Origin: Glossina fuscipes
Taxonomy: Eukaryota; Arthropoda; Insecta; Diptera; Glossinidae
Reading direction: 5' to 3'
Assembly: GCF_014805625.2 (NCBI RefSeq)
Contig: NW_023998454.1
Coordinates: 1,131,752 to 1,195,751, forward strand
DNA length: 64,000 nt
Of the stretch, positions 21,714 to 33,619 are shown one piece after another (positions within the stretch are counted from its first letter, which is position 1; each line of letters begins with the position of its first letter). Under the pieces are notes generated by a model. The model was given only the letters and a program-made list of their open reading frames with translations. It made no database searches and was not told where the DNA came from. A program made the translations under genes and the position numbers.

Positions 21714-22100
21714 GGCAAGAGAAAAGGATCAACTGACTTACCGAGAAAAGAAGGGATATGGAAATCAGCCGTTTTTGGTGGAACCGACAGAGACAGAGAA
21801 AAACAAAGCCTTGTAAGTTAAAGCAGTTTTAAGAATTTGACAGGAATCGCCGCTACTTGATGTCCAATGTACAGGTGAGTTGACGAAGTGAGTCTTGTCA
21901 GGATGAGGTTGAAGACAGCCGGTGGTGCTGCGCAATTTGCGGAGAAGCACAAGGACGTCGAAGCCTTTGTTGATTTTGTTTAAATGCCGCAACTTCACTA
22001 TATATATTTTCACTACTTCAAGAGTTTTCAGAAACAAAAAAAAAAAGGAGAATTTTTTCTTTTTTTGTTGAAAAAAAAAACTTTTTTTCAAGAATTTTCT
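21714..22100 (-). other. Probable 5' UTR of the LINE
   Basis: Sequence upstream of ORF1, lacking open frames on the minus strand and holding A/T homopolymer runs (22037-22090). The 5' end of the element could not be placed. I infer the UTR only from its position. Confidence 0.35.
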
Positions 22101-22104
22101 GCAA

Positions 22105-23395
22105 GAAAGCGTCTTATTTCATGCAGAGTTGCCGAGCGAGTTGCAATATAGATTTCTTTATTGTTTATAGACCTTATCACAACCGCATTTTCAGTTTAAT
22201 ATTTAGCTTTCACTGACGTCTTTTTGAGAACACATGCGATCAGACTTTAGAATCGGTGCTCTAACAACTTTGGCATTATTTATTTTAACTTTAGAACTTT
22301 TACATTTTCCATGACGACTTTCGTCACATATTTAACTCTGTTAGATTTTTAACTTTTTCATAGGACCAAAATAAAAATGTTATTTATCATATTCATGTCG
22401 CGCGGACTTAATACTGCAATCATTAGCCAAATAGCCCCACTACCCAAGGGAGACTTTCGCGAATTATTTATTCCGACTTAAAATTTTGTTAACGGCTAAT
22501 AATTGTGAATCTGCATTTCGAGTTGGGAAACAAGAGCATGCACGGAGAGAAACTTTTGTCACAGGCACGCGTTTTGCTTTCCATGTGATATTGTAATGCA
22601 AATACGTCTCCTCTTCTATATTTACATTGCTTCATTGAACACTGACACACAAAACAGCGATGAAGAAATTCCTGATGGCAATGATGGATGATTGGAAAGC
22701 ACTGAATGCATGAAAACTATCTTGAACTTTCGAACTTTCATCGCTATTAATCCTGTTTATATATTAGAAATTGAAAATTCTCTGATAATGAAATAAAATA
22801 TGCCGCAATACCGCATAGTGAAAAGATTCAATACGTATGACGCAAAGTAAATTTAACATGCTGTTTAATTAATTAATAGACATTGAACTCATTAAAGCGA
22901 AAGAAAAAATTAAAAAAAAAAAGAAATTTAAATTTGTGCGATTGTTGTTATTTTTTTAACTCCCGATGGTCGCCAGAGTTATTGCATTTGTGAGTTTAAG
23001 AGAAAGAAACAAATAATTTTCTCGAAAGTCTGGCGAATCGGTAGGCAACAGTGTCGCGATCCTATTGCTGCAAGCATTATGGCATATATGATGTGGTCGG
23101 CCGAAAGCCCTGAAAAGCAAACGGCTATATTAAAATATATTTTATTTATTTATGATTATGTATGTGCAGAAACAATGCAAATCTTTCATTTAAAAAAAAA
23201 AAAAATTTGCTTTTTTAAGGATATCTGCATTTCATTCATTTAAGTCATAAATATATTCTAAGAGATGGTGCGTTTTTGAACTTTTAGACATCATTTTGTT
23301 GAAATGTTCTTCAAGTATTCGCATCAATTATTGCTTAGTACACGAATCCAACATTCTATTGTTCATCGTTTGTATACCAAAATCTTTTTTATTTA
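22105..23395. other. No supported gene
   Basis: AT-rich with poly(A) runs at about 22910-22930 and 23192-23205. No domain or element was recognised. Confidence 0.4.
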
Positions 23396-23399
23396 GATC

Positions 23400-24365
23400 T
23401 TCTACTACTAATTTTCCTTTTGTGGCTGGGTTATGACGAATTGCTGGATGCTGTGTTCTTAGCCGGTTCTGCATCTTCACCGAATATTTCTGCGAATTTA
23501 AAATTTTTGATCGAATGCCAAAGCCAGCAATTTACTTTGCAGATGATCCAGTTTAGGGTCACTCAACGAGCGTGGATTGTATTTCAAGTGTAATTTGCAA
23601 ATTAGTTTCTCATAGATTGCCACTTCTTCGTCGCTGACATGATTTTCCAATGTATTCCAGTCCTTAAAATCTACACGCCTTACATAGGATGTGTAGGGAA
23701 AATAAACAACTTTGAAACCATCATTCGCCAACAAGGAATAACAGGAACCTTCCGCTGCGCCCGAGCGAGAAATAAGAACTGAAAAAAACATACCGAGGCA
23801 TAGATTTACGTTTGCTCATAAATAAACATATGGCGGCTCTATCGCGGGCTCGACAACGTTCCCGTAATGCCCGAAAGAGTCTTTTTGATCCCGAAATGTG
23901 TCGGTCATCCGGATACATAAAATTGCGAGGTTTGCAGTAAAAAATGTTTGTGAGTTCACTTATTGATTGGAAAAAAGCACCATGGCAGGAACGTACTAGT
24001 TACGTACTCGATTAACTTGTTCGTTTGGCAAACGTAAGGAATTGTCGCTTAAACTCATCTCATGCCAAGCATTAGTTATAGCTGCCCGCGGAACTCCCAG
24101 CTCATGAATTTTCGGATCGATTTCACATACAGTGTTAAGACGTTTACGTTTTACTACATCATTATCGCTGCAATGCACTAATATTTTACGCGGTTTCTTA
24201 TTTTTTTGGAAATAATTAAAATATTGCGCAGAAAGAGCCAAATCAGGACCCAAAGATAACTTGAAGTCTCCCAAAGAACATCTGGCGGAAGTTTGTTTTA
24301 TTTTACGATCAGCCAACACCTCGCCCAATTTTTCTGGAAGAACAGATACAAACCTTTCCATCCTT
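23400..24365 (-). pseudogene. Ku70 (XRCC6/Irbp) C-terminal relic
   Basis: Three minus-strand frames line up in order with the core barrel and C-terminal arm of Ku70, the DNA-end-binding subunit of non-homologous end joining. Frame 1 (24361-23996): EKLGEVLADRKIKQTS, LGDFKLSLGPDLALSAQYF, then a Lys-rich linker. Frame 2 (about 23960-23780): CKPRNFMYPDDRHISGSKRL, FRALRERCRARDRAAICLF. Frame 3 (23791-23498): FKVVYFPYTSYVRRVDF, SDEEVAIYEKLICKLHLKY and LSDPKLDHLQSKLLALAF. Frames 2 and 3 are joined by a one-base shift in a seven-T run near 23783. A further shift just after 23498 opens IFGEDAEPAKN. The N-terminal von Willebrand-like domain is absent. Whether the break near 23996 is an intron (GTACGT is present) or decay is unclear. 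Confidence 0.8.
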
Positions 24366-24369
24366 TACC

Positions 24370-24900
24370 ATATTTTCCATAGCTCTTTGCTGACTCGATG
24401 TTTAATTTAGTTTCATTCTCTTTTTCTATTCTTTGCTTAACTTTCTACCCGAGATTTGCCGGATGACTTAGTAGGTACCGTTTGCTTGCACTTTGGCGTC
24501 ATTAGTTCATGTGTGCGACTGTTTCCAACAAAGTGCAATTCCTGCGCTCTTATTAATCTCAGATTATTTGTCCTTCTTCTTCTTTTAATGATTGGGTTCT
24601 AGTTTCCTCGTTTTCTAGCAGAAAGTTTAATAACTAACATTTGTTCTGTTCTACTTTCCTCCTCATTTGTGCGTATGGAGGCATTCCTTTTTTATCTATA
24701 AGCAAGTTTTTTGCTTCACTAGCTACTTCCACTTCGTCATTATCTCATATATTGGCCAACAATTTTGGCACTATGCATTTACAATTCGCCCAAGTCTTTT
24801 AAAATTATACCATGCCGCCATTATTTCGAATTGTTGGCCAGTTTTTCGATGAAAATAAATACTTCTTCTTCTGTTCTTCAGTAAATTAACTACCGAAAAT
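24370..24900 (-). other. Decayed Lys/Glu-rich coding relic
   Basis: Minus-strand frames between stops look protein-like (for example FTEEQKKKYLF near 24880, NLLIDKKGMPPYAQMRRKV and KQRIEKENETKLNIESAK near 24420). The order (an FTEEQ start, then a Lys-rich middle and a charged coil) recalls Myb/SANT-like proteins of the zeste type, but the match is weak. It abuts the Ku70 relic and may have been part of the same copied segment or an unrelated element. Confidence 0.2.
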
Positions 24901-24959
24901 GGGCTGTTACGTGTAAAAAAGGCCCAATGTCAGCCCAGCGTTCTTTGTTTGGGCCTTAG

Positions 24960-25375
24960 CAAAGTTCGGGTTAGATTTGGTATGTAAATATAATTATTTA
25001 TTTATTTTATTAATTGTTTGATTACAATTTTTTTTTTTTTAATGTTGCGTGTTATACGTTCGCTACGTTATTTTTTTACACTTTTTATTAAAATGTGCAT
25101 ATTACTGGTTTGTAAAACGTAGGATGGAATAGAAGAGCGAGGAGTAAATTCCGATGTGTAAGTTGTAATGTGGTATATGAGTATTAAAAGTTATACGAAG
25201 GATTTGATGGGTGTGAGAGCAAAAAGGTGTAAAAGAGATTGGATTCGTAAATTGTAATCGTAAGTCGTTAAATTGCGGTCGCGAAGGTCACATATACTCC
25301 AAAGTGTGGAATGGTGAATAGAAGTAATAATATATATATAGGATATTATCAGGAGACTGTAAGACTTAACATGTG
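24960..25375. other. No supported gene
   Basis: AT-rich spacer with a poly(T) run at about 25028-25040. It may contain the unrecognised 3' end of the LINE relic that follows. Confidence 0.4.
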
Positions 25376-25379
25376 CATA

Positions 25380-28080
25380 AGGGGATGTTTATTATGTTGA
25401 TTTTGAATAGATAGTCGTCACCTCTCGTGTGATTGAACATCAGCCTGTTTATTAACAAACAATGCCACGTCTGAGGAAATAAATTAATGAGTTGATAACA
25501 TTGTTTGGCAATTTTGTCAATGTGAGCGGCTGGGTGCTTCATGTGTCAAAAAAAGACTAAAAAGTCGAAAGTTTTAACAAACGAAATAGATGAGCAGATG
25601 AGTAACCATGGGGTTTCTTCTTTTTTTTGAAAAGACCAAGCATTTGGTCTTATTGAGTGAAAGTGTGAGTTGAAGCGATTCAAGACGAGAGGAAATAAAG
25701 TCGAGGGCAGATTGCAAATTACGCCCACACAAATCTGGATCAGATTTGGGATTGAAAATGACAAGATTGTCAGCAAAACGCAGGATTGTGATGTTCTCAG
25801 GAAGGGAAATGAAAATTTTGCTAATATAAATTAAAGAGACCTCAGTACAGATCCCTGAGGAATACCTGTAAAAGATCTCCTTTGTACGGAAGCATCAGCA
25901 TTGTTAATGAATATGTTCTTGTAGAAAAAGAAGTTACACAACAAATTACAGAATTTGGTAGTGAGATTGAAAGAAAAGAGGATGTATTTTAAGATGTTGA
26001 TATTGATAGAATCAAACGCTGAGGTTATGTTCAGAAAGCAGGCAATGAGAATATGGTTCTTAGCAAGCGCTGAATTTGTCGCTGATCACAAAGTGACAAT
26101 GTTGTATTGGGAAGATCTTTAACGTCTAAAACCATATTCCTCAAAATATATGTGGAATCGGGATACTATGGTAGAGGCGAGTATAACACTTTCTCGAAAA
26201 TTTTTCTAAGTGTGGAAGCTAAGGCAACAAATTTGTAGGAATTAAGCTCGTGAGCTACTCTTTTTTTCTTAAAGAAGAGGATTTGGAAGTCGTACCAGGA
26301 AGACGGTGTATAGCCGGTAATTACACTATTTTTAAATTCTTTTTGTAAGATTAATCTGTTTCCAATATTTAAGATTTTGAAGCGACTGTTACGAACACCA
26401 TCTAGGCCCGGAGCTGACTCTTTTGAGAGATTAATGGCTTTATCGAGCTCAGAGATAGATATGTCCTTTAGGAAAAATTATCATGTTCGTCAAGCAGCAA
26501 AGCAGAGGGGATTACAGAACCAGAATAACGGGGGAAAGTGATACCTCTGAAATTTCTGACTGTGTGCCAAAGATCTGAGATTGGCATGTCACTTTTGACT
26601 TTTTCACTAAATTGTTTCCAAATTGTAGGTTTTTCCAGCTTGAGGCTATAAGTATAGTATAAGTTTTCTAATATCGGCCAAAAATTGTAAATTTATTCAA
26701 AAAGGATATCTTTTGCATTCATTTACAGCGAGTCTAAGTTAGGGGGTGACTCGAGTGCATGCGGTGGTTCGCCAAGGGTGAGGAGTCATTGGTTTGGGCG
26801 GCATTTGAAATGTTACGGATAGTATTGTTTAGTAAAGAAGGTTTGATATACTTTCGAACGTGCGTATAGCGGCAGCGAGTAATAGGATGCAAATGAAGAC
26901 CAATTTCGACTAAATAGTGAGAACAACCTAATGTGTCGTTCGGCACTCAGAGAACTTTGATTAGGTGTACGGATCGAAAGATCTACGCAAGAAGAGACAT
27001 AACTAAAATGGGGAGGATCACCACTGTTTAGTAAGACTAAATTGCTGCTTTAAAGAAAATCTTGAATTTGTCTGCCTAATTGGAGAAGCGACTACTCCAA
27101 CAAGCATTGTAAGCATTAATATCACCACATATTAATGCAAGTATGTCGGATCTGAAAGAAAATAACCTTTTACTTGCAGAATCAGGAACATAACAATTAA
27201 GTGGAGTATAACAACTATATCAAGAGTTCCCCAAAGGAAATTTGAATGGTGCAGCTGCAAGCTGCAATAGGTATACAATTTGCAAAATTAAAAGTGTGAG
27301 AGAATGAAAGTTTGTTAGGTGTAAAGATCACCACACAACCATCGTAAAAAGAGTTGGAGATACGATCAAATCTAACTACGTTATAATTCTTAATAGAAAA
27401 AATCATGGGGCTTAAGAAAGGTTTTAGCAAGATAGGCCACGCAGATCTCATTGCAATGAAAATATTGCCCAAGCTGTTTTAATTTATTACGGATGGTAGT
27501 GCCATTAACTTGAGTTGTTTTCATTATTGATTGCGAGAGAATAGGAGTACGAAGCCGAAGCCGATCATTGGTTAAGAATACTCATGTGAAAGTCGCCAGA
27601 TAAGCGTATGGCGTAGTTAATAATAGAATTTGATTTAGAGGACGGCTTGATGTTATGTAATTTTTGAATACGATCAGATTTGAGATAAATCAGACGAAGT
27701 GGTGAAGTCAGTGGTCAATTCGTGATAGGAAGGAATATTGTCTGCAATGGGTGTCCTTTCGGGATTTGAAGATTTTGAATGGGAAGGGGAGATGGCGATT
27801 TCAGGAGTTATCATCTTCTTGCTTGGAATTAAAACAGTAGACTCAGTGCTCGGTCGTTTGATTGTTGGTTGAGAAGTCGATGGAGGCAACATGTCGGCTT
27901 GACATATGGTTTAACTGGGAAGTTAACGCCTTCCGAATAGATGTGGGAAAGCAAAGCATGCTTGCATCCGTCTATTAGTTGCCCTTTGTATGATGTCTGC
28001 TCATTGCAAGAACTAAACGCTCGTTTGTGAAATCTACAGGCTTTCTTCCTGTTGGGTGCTTGTGCTTACCTCCATCATCT
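25380..28080 (-). pseudogene. Long decayed LINE relic (ORF1, endonuclease, RT)
   Basis: Minus strand, 5' to 3'. About 28075-27674 is an ORF1 remnant (KPVDFTNERLVLAM, then Ser/Pro-rich MLPPSTSQPTIKRPS). About 27480-26900 is the endonuclease: PMIFSIKNYNVVRFDR, DGCVVIFTPN, ICGDINAYNACWSS (about 27140) and GCSHYLVEI in place of the SDH motif. About 26100-25550 is RT: AKNHILIACFLNITSAFDSI (FxDxxxAFD box), GIPQGSVL (about 25867-25844) and LRFADNLVIFNPKSD in place of YADD (about 25780). About 25545 holds KHPAAHIDKIAKQC, the thumb region. Stops and frameshifts are frequent, so it is far older than the 16614-21713 element. The layout is the same, but the protein motifs differ enough to suggest another family. 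Confidence 0.8.
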
Positions 28081-28089
28081 ATAACCAGG

Positions 28090-31000
28090 CCTTACGCAAT
28101 AAAATCAATTTAATTCATGTTTTAGTTGTTTATGTTTTTAGCGCTAGCTTGAAATGTTAATTTATTGATTATTGTTGTTGTTGCTGTATCCGCGTTTAAT
28201 GTCAACAATATATCTTTGACCTTGACCGAGACGGACTATAGTCGTTACAAAGTTGCCACGCGATCAGTTGCATTTATGCATCATACGTGTAATATCTCTA
28301 CAATTAAGTTAAGTGCAAAGATTTGTGATGGACGTAAAATATGTGTAATTTTCATTAAGAATTTTATCTATGTTGGTTTTAAAGTCTTCCGTACGATTTA
28401 CAGAGTAAACATCACAAGAATTTATTTTCATTCTAATTGCAGTGAACTTACTTTTATATTTAATAAAAATCGTTTTGGCAGTATAATATTTAATGTTATG
28501 TATTAATATTAATATCTTTGGCAAGTGCACTATGAGTGTTTTTAGATATTAGAAAGGTGTGGTTGTTTTAGCTTATCTTTTACATTAATGTTAAAGAAAT
28601 AGTTAATCAGTTCAATATTGTGATGCCAGAGGATAAAGGCTAGCTCAGTTGACATGACGGAAAGACTAACATTAACTTAAGCAATTAAAGAAAAGAGAAT
28701 ATAACAATACAACATAATAAAATACAATAAAAATAGTGAAGGTACATACATCTCTTATTATTGTCGCAGTTATTTTATTTTATAATATGTTGTTGTATTC
28801 GTCCGCCACAACTACCGTGTGCCTCTGTTAATTGTCGTCTGTGCCATATCTTGTCATAGATAAGTAGGTGGCTCCGCTCGTTGAGGTTGTAGTCTATTCT
28901 TCCTTCATACACGTAGCTAATAGCTTCCTATCTCATCACTACTTATCCTGCTTTAGTAGAACCATTACGTCCCTTATTATTATTCCACGCTTTTTGTTGA
29001 CTTTTTATTTAAATTAAGAGCTTTATACGGATAAAAGAAATACTTACCCGACTTTTCCACTTGCGCACAACTTATAAACTTACCGCAACCAAGGGATTCA
29101 GAACTCTTTGTCTGTCTGCTTTGATGAAATTGCTATGAACTGACCCCTACCAGCTTTCCCTCAAATAAAACGAATCTAAGCTATGCTTCGGCTATTTTAA
29201 CAGATATCAGCATTTGAAGCACGATAACACCATGTCAGTTTTATTATTGATAATACAAGGTTTGATAGAATCTCTTGAATCAATTGTAATTTTCTAACTT
29301 CTTTTTATTGCAATTGCGCCATTTTGTAATCTTTACCTTGTATTAAAGAAGACGACGAAGACTAAAGACTTTTGTAAGCGTGATTTTAACGATATACTTA
29401 ATGTTTTCAATTTATTCTTGCTTCTCCCGGCAAGTTTTCATTTTTCAAATTCAAGAATTTGGCAGAGCCTTTGTCTTCTTTTTCTACCGCAACTAGAAAT
29501 GAGACAAAACTTTATTTTAAACTTTATTAGAGAACTGCAGTTGGTTGCACTAAGAATGAATATGATCTGCTTGCAAACCCGCCCTTGCACTCTTCGGGCA
29601 AATACTTATGTTCTCTCTTCTTTCTACATTCCCTCTTTCACTATTTTTACCTATCAATGACAAAGGCAGACAGACGAATGGAACGGTCATTAAATATTTT
29701 TCCTTTTAGATATAATTTCTTTTGTAATGTTCACTAATACTTTCACTTAAATATTTTGTGGACAACAAGGTCGACAACCTCACCAATTTGATCGCACATG
29801 GTGCACTTAAGGTTGTCGTATTTCATTGATAATGATCGCACGTTGGAGTAAGCTTACATCTACATGGATCTTGTCTGATTTCAGTCGATGTTAACTATAA
29901 TATATTCTGAACAACTTGCCGAACTGGCTGGCAGCCACTAAGCAAAGGAAATGGCGGATCCCATTTCCATTTGATCACGTTCTTCTGCGTTCAAAAGTGA
30001 CAGCGAATACACATGTGCTGGGAGAGTGTAAAATGACAACAAAATGCTATTTAATATATATTGATTGCACTGGCAAAGTAAAATTACGAATTAATATAAA
30101 ACAAAATTATTTGCGTCGTGTAAACGTAGTAAGAGTTTGGTTGTCGTCTTACCGAGTGCGTTAGCAACCAAATCGAATTGTTAGGATAGTTCCTAGTTGA
30201 AGTGATAAGAAAACAGGATTTGACAGAAATCTAATCTGTGTATCAATTATATGTGGGTTCATTTCCGGGTTCCAAGTTTGTGTTTCACATATGCTCCTCC
30301 ATATCTGCCAAATCACACAATTGATTCTTCAGAGCAAAGATTTTTTATTACTGAGATATCTTCATTTTGCATTTCTAATTATCGATGAGCCGATGTGTAT
30401 ATGCTACACGTTTAAACAATTTTTTTTACGGTATTTTGATATGGAATCCTATTTTCTCAAACGCTTGCAGAGCACAAACATATGCAATTCTGTTTACTTA
30501 AGTGAATATGGGCTGTAGCATGCTTACAAGTGCGTACGTACGAAAAAAAAATCAAACAACTGGTATGTCCGCACCAGAATTAATTTGTTTTCTCCTCATC
30601 GTTTATTATGGAGAATTGAATAATTCTAAATTCAACAAATAAGGAGGGATTCATTATTATTAAAAAAAATTATCTTTGTTTGCAATTTGTTATATATATC
30701 TCTACCCAGTTTATTTACTCTGTTTATGTACTTATTAATTTCATTTGCCTACATATATATACTTTCCCTATCGTCTGTTTAGATTATTTGTTATTACGCA
30801 GTTACATTTCAGGATTAACGAATTAAATAAATAAGTACATTTTTAAAAAGTATTTATTAATTTTAGCCTATGCAAATTGAAGTGTTTTCTATTTTTTTGA
30901 TTAGTATTTTCTAAATCGGCATGATGTTCGAATGTTTGTACTTTATGACTCTCAATGTAAAGTCCAGGAAGTGGTGTCTGTGCTCGTTGCTGTCATCGTC

Positions 31001-31150
31001 TGTGGTAAGCCAAACGTTTGCTTTCTCGACATTCCTATAAAAAATTAGATACTTAATATCTAGTATATGTTTATTTTCATTATATTCTGCTGCTGCATTC
31101 CGCATTGGTACCGGTATACTTTAAAAATTTCATCAAAGGAGTTTTGCACA
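28090..31150. other. No supported gene
   Basis: AT-rich. The open frames (for example 28165-28506 plus, 29418-29660 plus, 29916-30164 plus) have no recognisable domain, no paired splice sites I could read, and frames on both strands overlap. A short GTT run is at about 28170-28186. Confidence 0.4.
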
Positions 31151-31559
31151 TACGGCATTTCTGCACTATAATTTTTGAGTTGTCAAAATATGTGAAAACA
31201 TCTCTGTATATGCTCTTCCGCCTGTTCTGTTATGGGCATGTCTATTTTCATCGCCACAATCAAAATTAAAGTTGGTTTCTTTTATAAAAATATCGTCATA
31301 GACTTTGACTACTTAGTTGATTATCTGCTTCCAAAGGGTATATGACTACAAAGCCTTCTTTACTCGCCACTCCTTGGTATTTTTGCTCGTCAATCTTTAG
31401 TTCAATCTAAAAACATGTCATAGTGCCATTCATAGTTCAAACTTGAGCAGTCGAATTGTGAAGGAAGAACGAGGTGCTCTTGCACACCGACGGTGTGCGT
31501 TACTTTCAAAGTTTCCTTTGCTGCTCTTCAGGTACTGGTTGTCGAGCAAATTTCTGAGC

Positions 31560-31890
31560 AACTTTGTTGTTTAATTTAAAATGTTCTCAAATCTATGCGC
31601 AGCCGACGCATTTTCTTTTGCTTTGTTTTTGAATTATTCCAGGTTTACACCAGTTTGAATACTCGCAGCAACAGTCTCGCTCAAGACCTAAAGTGTTAGC
31701 GAAAAATTCATCTTTTCAATGGCGTTGTCATGTATGTGCGACATGCTTATAAAAAAGCTTAAAGTGTACGTTGTCCTCCTGCAGGTAATAAATACTTTTG
31801 GTGACATCAAAGCTGATAGTGAAATTCTTGAAATATCTAAAGAAAGAAAGCTTTTCCTTACAAAATTAGGGTGCATCATTTGATCGATCA
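31560..31890 (-). pseudogene. Possible P-element/THAP9-like transposase relic
   Basis: Minus-strand frame reads YFKNFTISFDVTKSIYYLQE, HIHDNAIEKMNFSLTL, (stop) VLSETVAASIQTGVNLE, (stop), ENASAAHRFENILN. The order HxxDxxxEKMxxxLxxQVLSxTVAA followed by a RFxxILN stretch resembles the middle of P-element/THAP9 transposases (KMNVKLAAQxLSxxVAAxI...LFDxLNSR). At least three in-frame stops break it. Frames downstream to about 30911 (KIDEQKYQGVASKEGFVVIY) look coding-like but are unassigned. This is recognised by pattern only. Confidence 0.4.
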
Positions 31891-32819
31891 AAATTTAGGT
31901 CTACGCGGCCATAGATTCCGTCGAGTCTCATTCGGTCATCCCAGGCCATGCCTGGCATCTTTTAGTAAATGACGAATAATTGGCGCCATGTACAATAACT
32001 CATGTATGATATGGAAAATTGGATCAAATATGCGGAATTAAATGAAACTAATGAATACATAAATAAAATAAGTAAGATGGATAAAAATAAATATAACAAA
32101 CTACAATATAATTTTTTTGAATAATAAAAAATTTCTTTATACCTTATCATATGAGAATTTTGATTGGTAAAGGATTTGGCGAATCAAAATAAACAATGGA
32201 AGGAAAAGAAATTATATCTATTATATACATTGTTCTTTTTTCGTACATACACAAGTGCATGCATACCATAGCCCATATTCATTTAAAAACACAGAATTGT
32301 ACTTGTTCTTGCTTTGCAAACGTTTGGGAGAATGCGATATCATGTCAAAAAAGCATTAACAGAATTCTTACCTATAAAAAAAGATGAGAATGAAAGACAA
32401 GCATACGTGTAATTGGCAATTAACAGCGTTACTACAGTTAATGATAACAGATACACAAAAGTCCCTAAGATTTTCCTAACCCCAATTTTGAACAAAATGC
32501 TGGAAAATCGATATATTTCGTTATCCATTAGTTATAGTTTGTAGAACTAAATGGCAAAAGAGCTGTTTATTAACAGGAAAAGCAAACTCCGAATAAACAG
32601 TGAGACAGAGATGTGCATAATCACAGAAGTTGCTTTCATATGTACACATATACACGAATGTGTATCCACGGTTAATACTACAATCTTAACAATTATATAA
32701 CATACCGATATTAAACGTTTTTAGAGGTATATATTTAAAATGGACGAAAGTGTGAAACCCCTACACCAGGGATGGGGGTTTATAAAATGCCGGGGCTGCC
32801 AATATCTTCGCACTGGTCA

Positions 32820-33600
32820 TAAGTAAGTGGATGCGAACCACGATATGCCTTTTTTGGAGTGCACGATATCATTTGTCATAATATTATCATGTGTGGCAAG
32901 CTTTTCTAAAAATTTCTTCCGCACATACGAAACATATCTGCAAAATGGTCTGATTCCTAATGTTTCGTAGCCATATTCGTTGAAAAATTTAAAGATTGCC
33001 GATATATTTTTTTCAGAATTTTTCGCTCAAAGGTCTCCAACCCTTTGGCTACTATCGAAGGAACAGAGCACCGAATTCGAAGTCCGTAGCAGGAGCAATG
33101 GCGATCTTGTAACGCAGTAATTTAATGTTTTATGGAAGGTGTTTGTTGCTTCTAAGAAGTCATAACATGGCTAGTGTATGTTTCGGCTTCTCCAGTATCG
33201 TTCTATCATTATTGAATTTCATTAGTTTGCCAAAATTTTTTTTCCTACGTATTTTATGGTGTTTTTAAAGGGAATCTCCGTTCTGTCTAGAAATAGTTGA
33301 AGGCGTTCACTTTCCGATACTTTGTATTTAGTACGTTTTTCTCACGCGATTCTTATATAAATGGCCCCGGGTTTGGTTGCGTTTACATATGGGGTTAAGA
33401 TAAAACGTAGCACTGTTCAAAGGTTTCGTGGTAGAGAAAAACTTCGAATGGATGACGTGCAAAAACGCTGCCTTGTGGGACGCTTCTTCTAACTAATCCG
33501 TGCTCTATGCAGAGGAGCAGCTCTGAAATATTTTCACCAGGTATTTTCACCATCGAATGTATAAATGTGATTAGAAATCGCTCCAACACACGAAGATACA
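32820..33600 (-). pseudogene. LINE relic: RT palm entry and C-terminal part
   Basis: Minus strand. Around 33550-33440 reads KIPGENISELLLCIEHGLV, then RRSVPQGSVF, similar to the segment before the RT catalytic loop. Around 33280-33250 EIPFKNTIKYVG resembles the xxYLG box. About 33090-32960 gives DFEFGALFLR, AKGLETFERKILKKI and FFNEYGYETLG, close to the typical LExFERKILRKIxGP ending of several LINE families. The pieces lie in order on one strand but in different frames. Confidence 0.6.
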
Positions 33601-33619
33601 CGATTGGAAGGTTGTCCGT

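Noticed and set aside
28165..28530. 113-codon plus and 73-codon minus frames
   Set aside because: Overlapping frames in AT-rich DNA with no domain, no start context and no splice partners.
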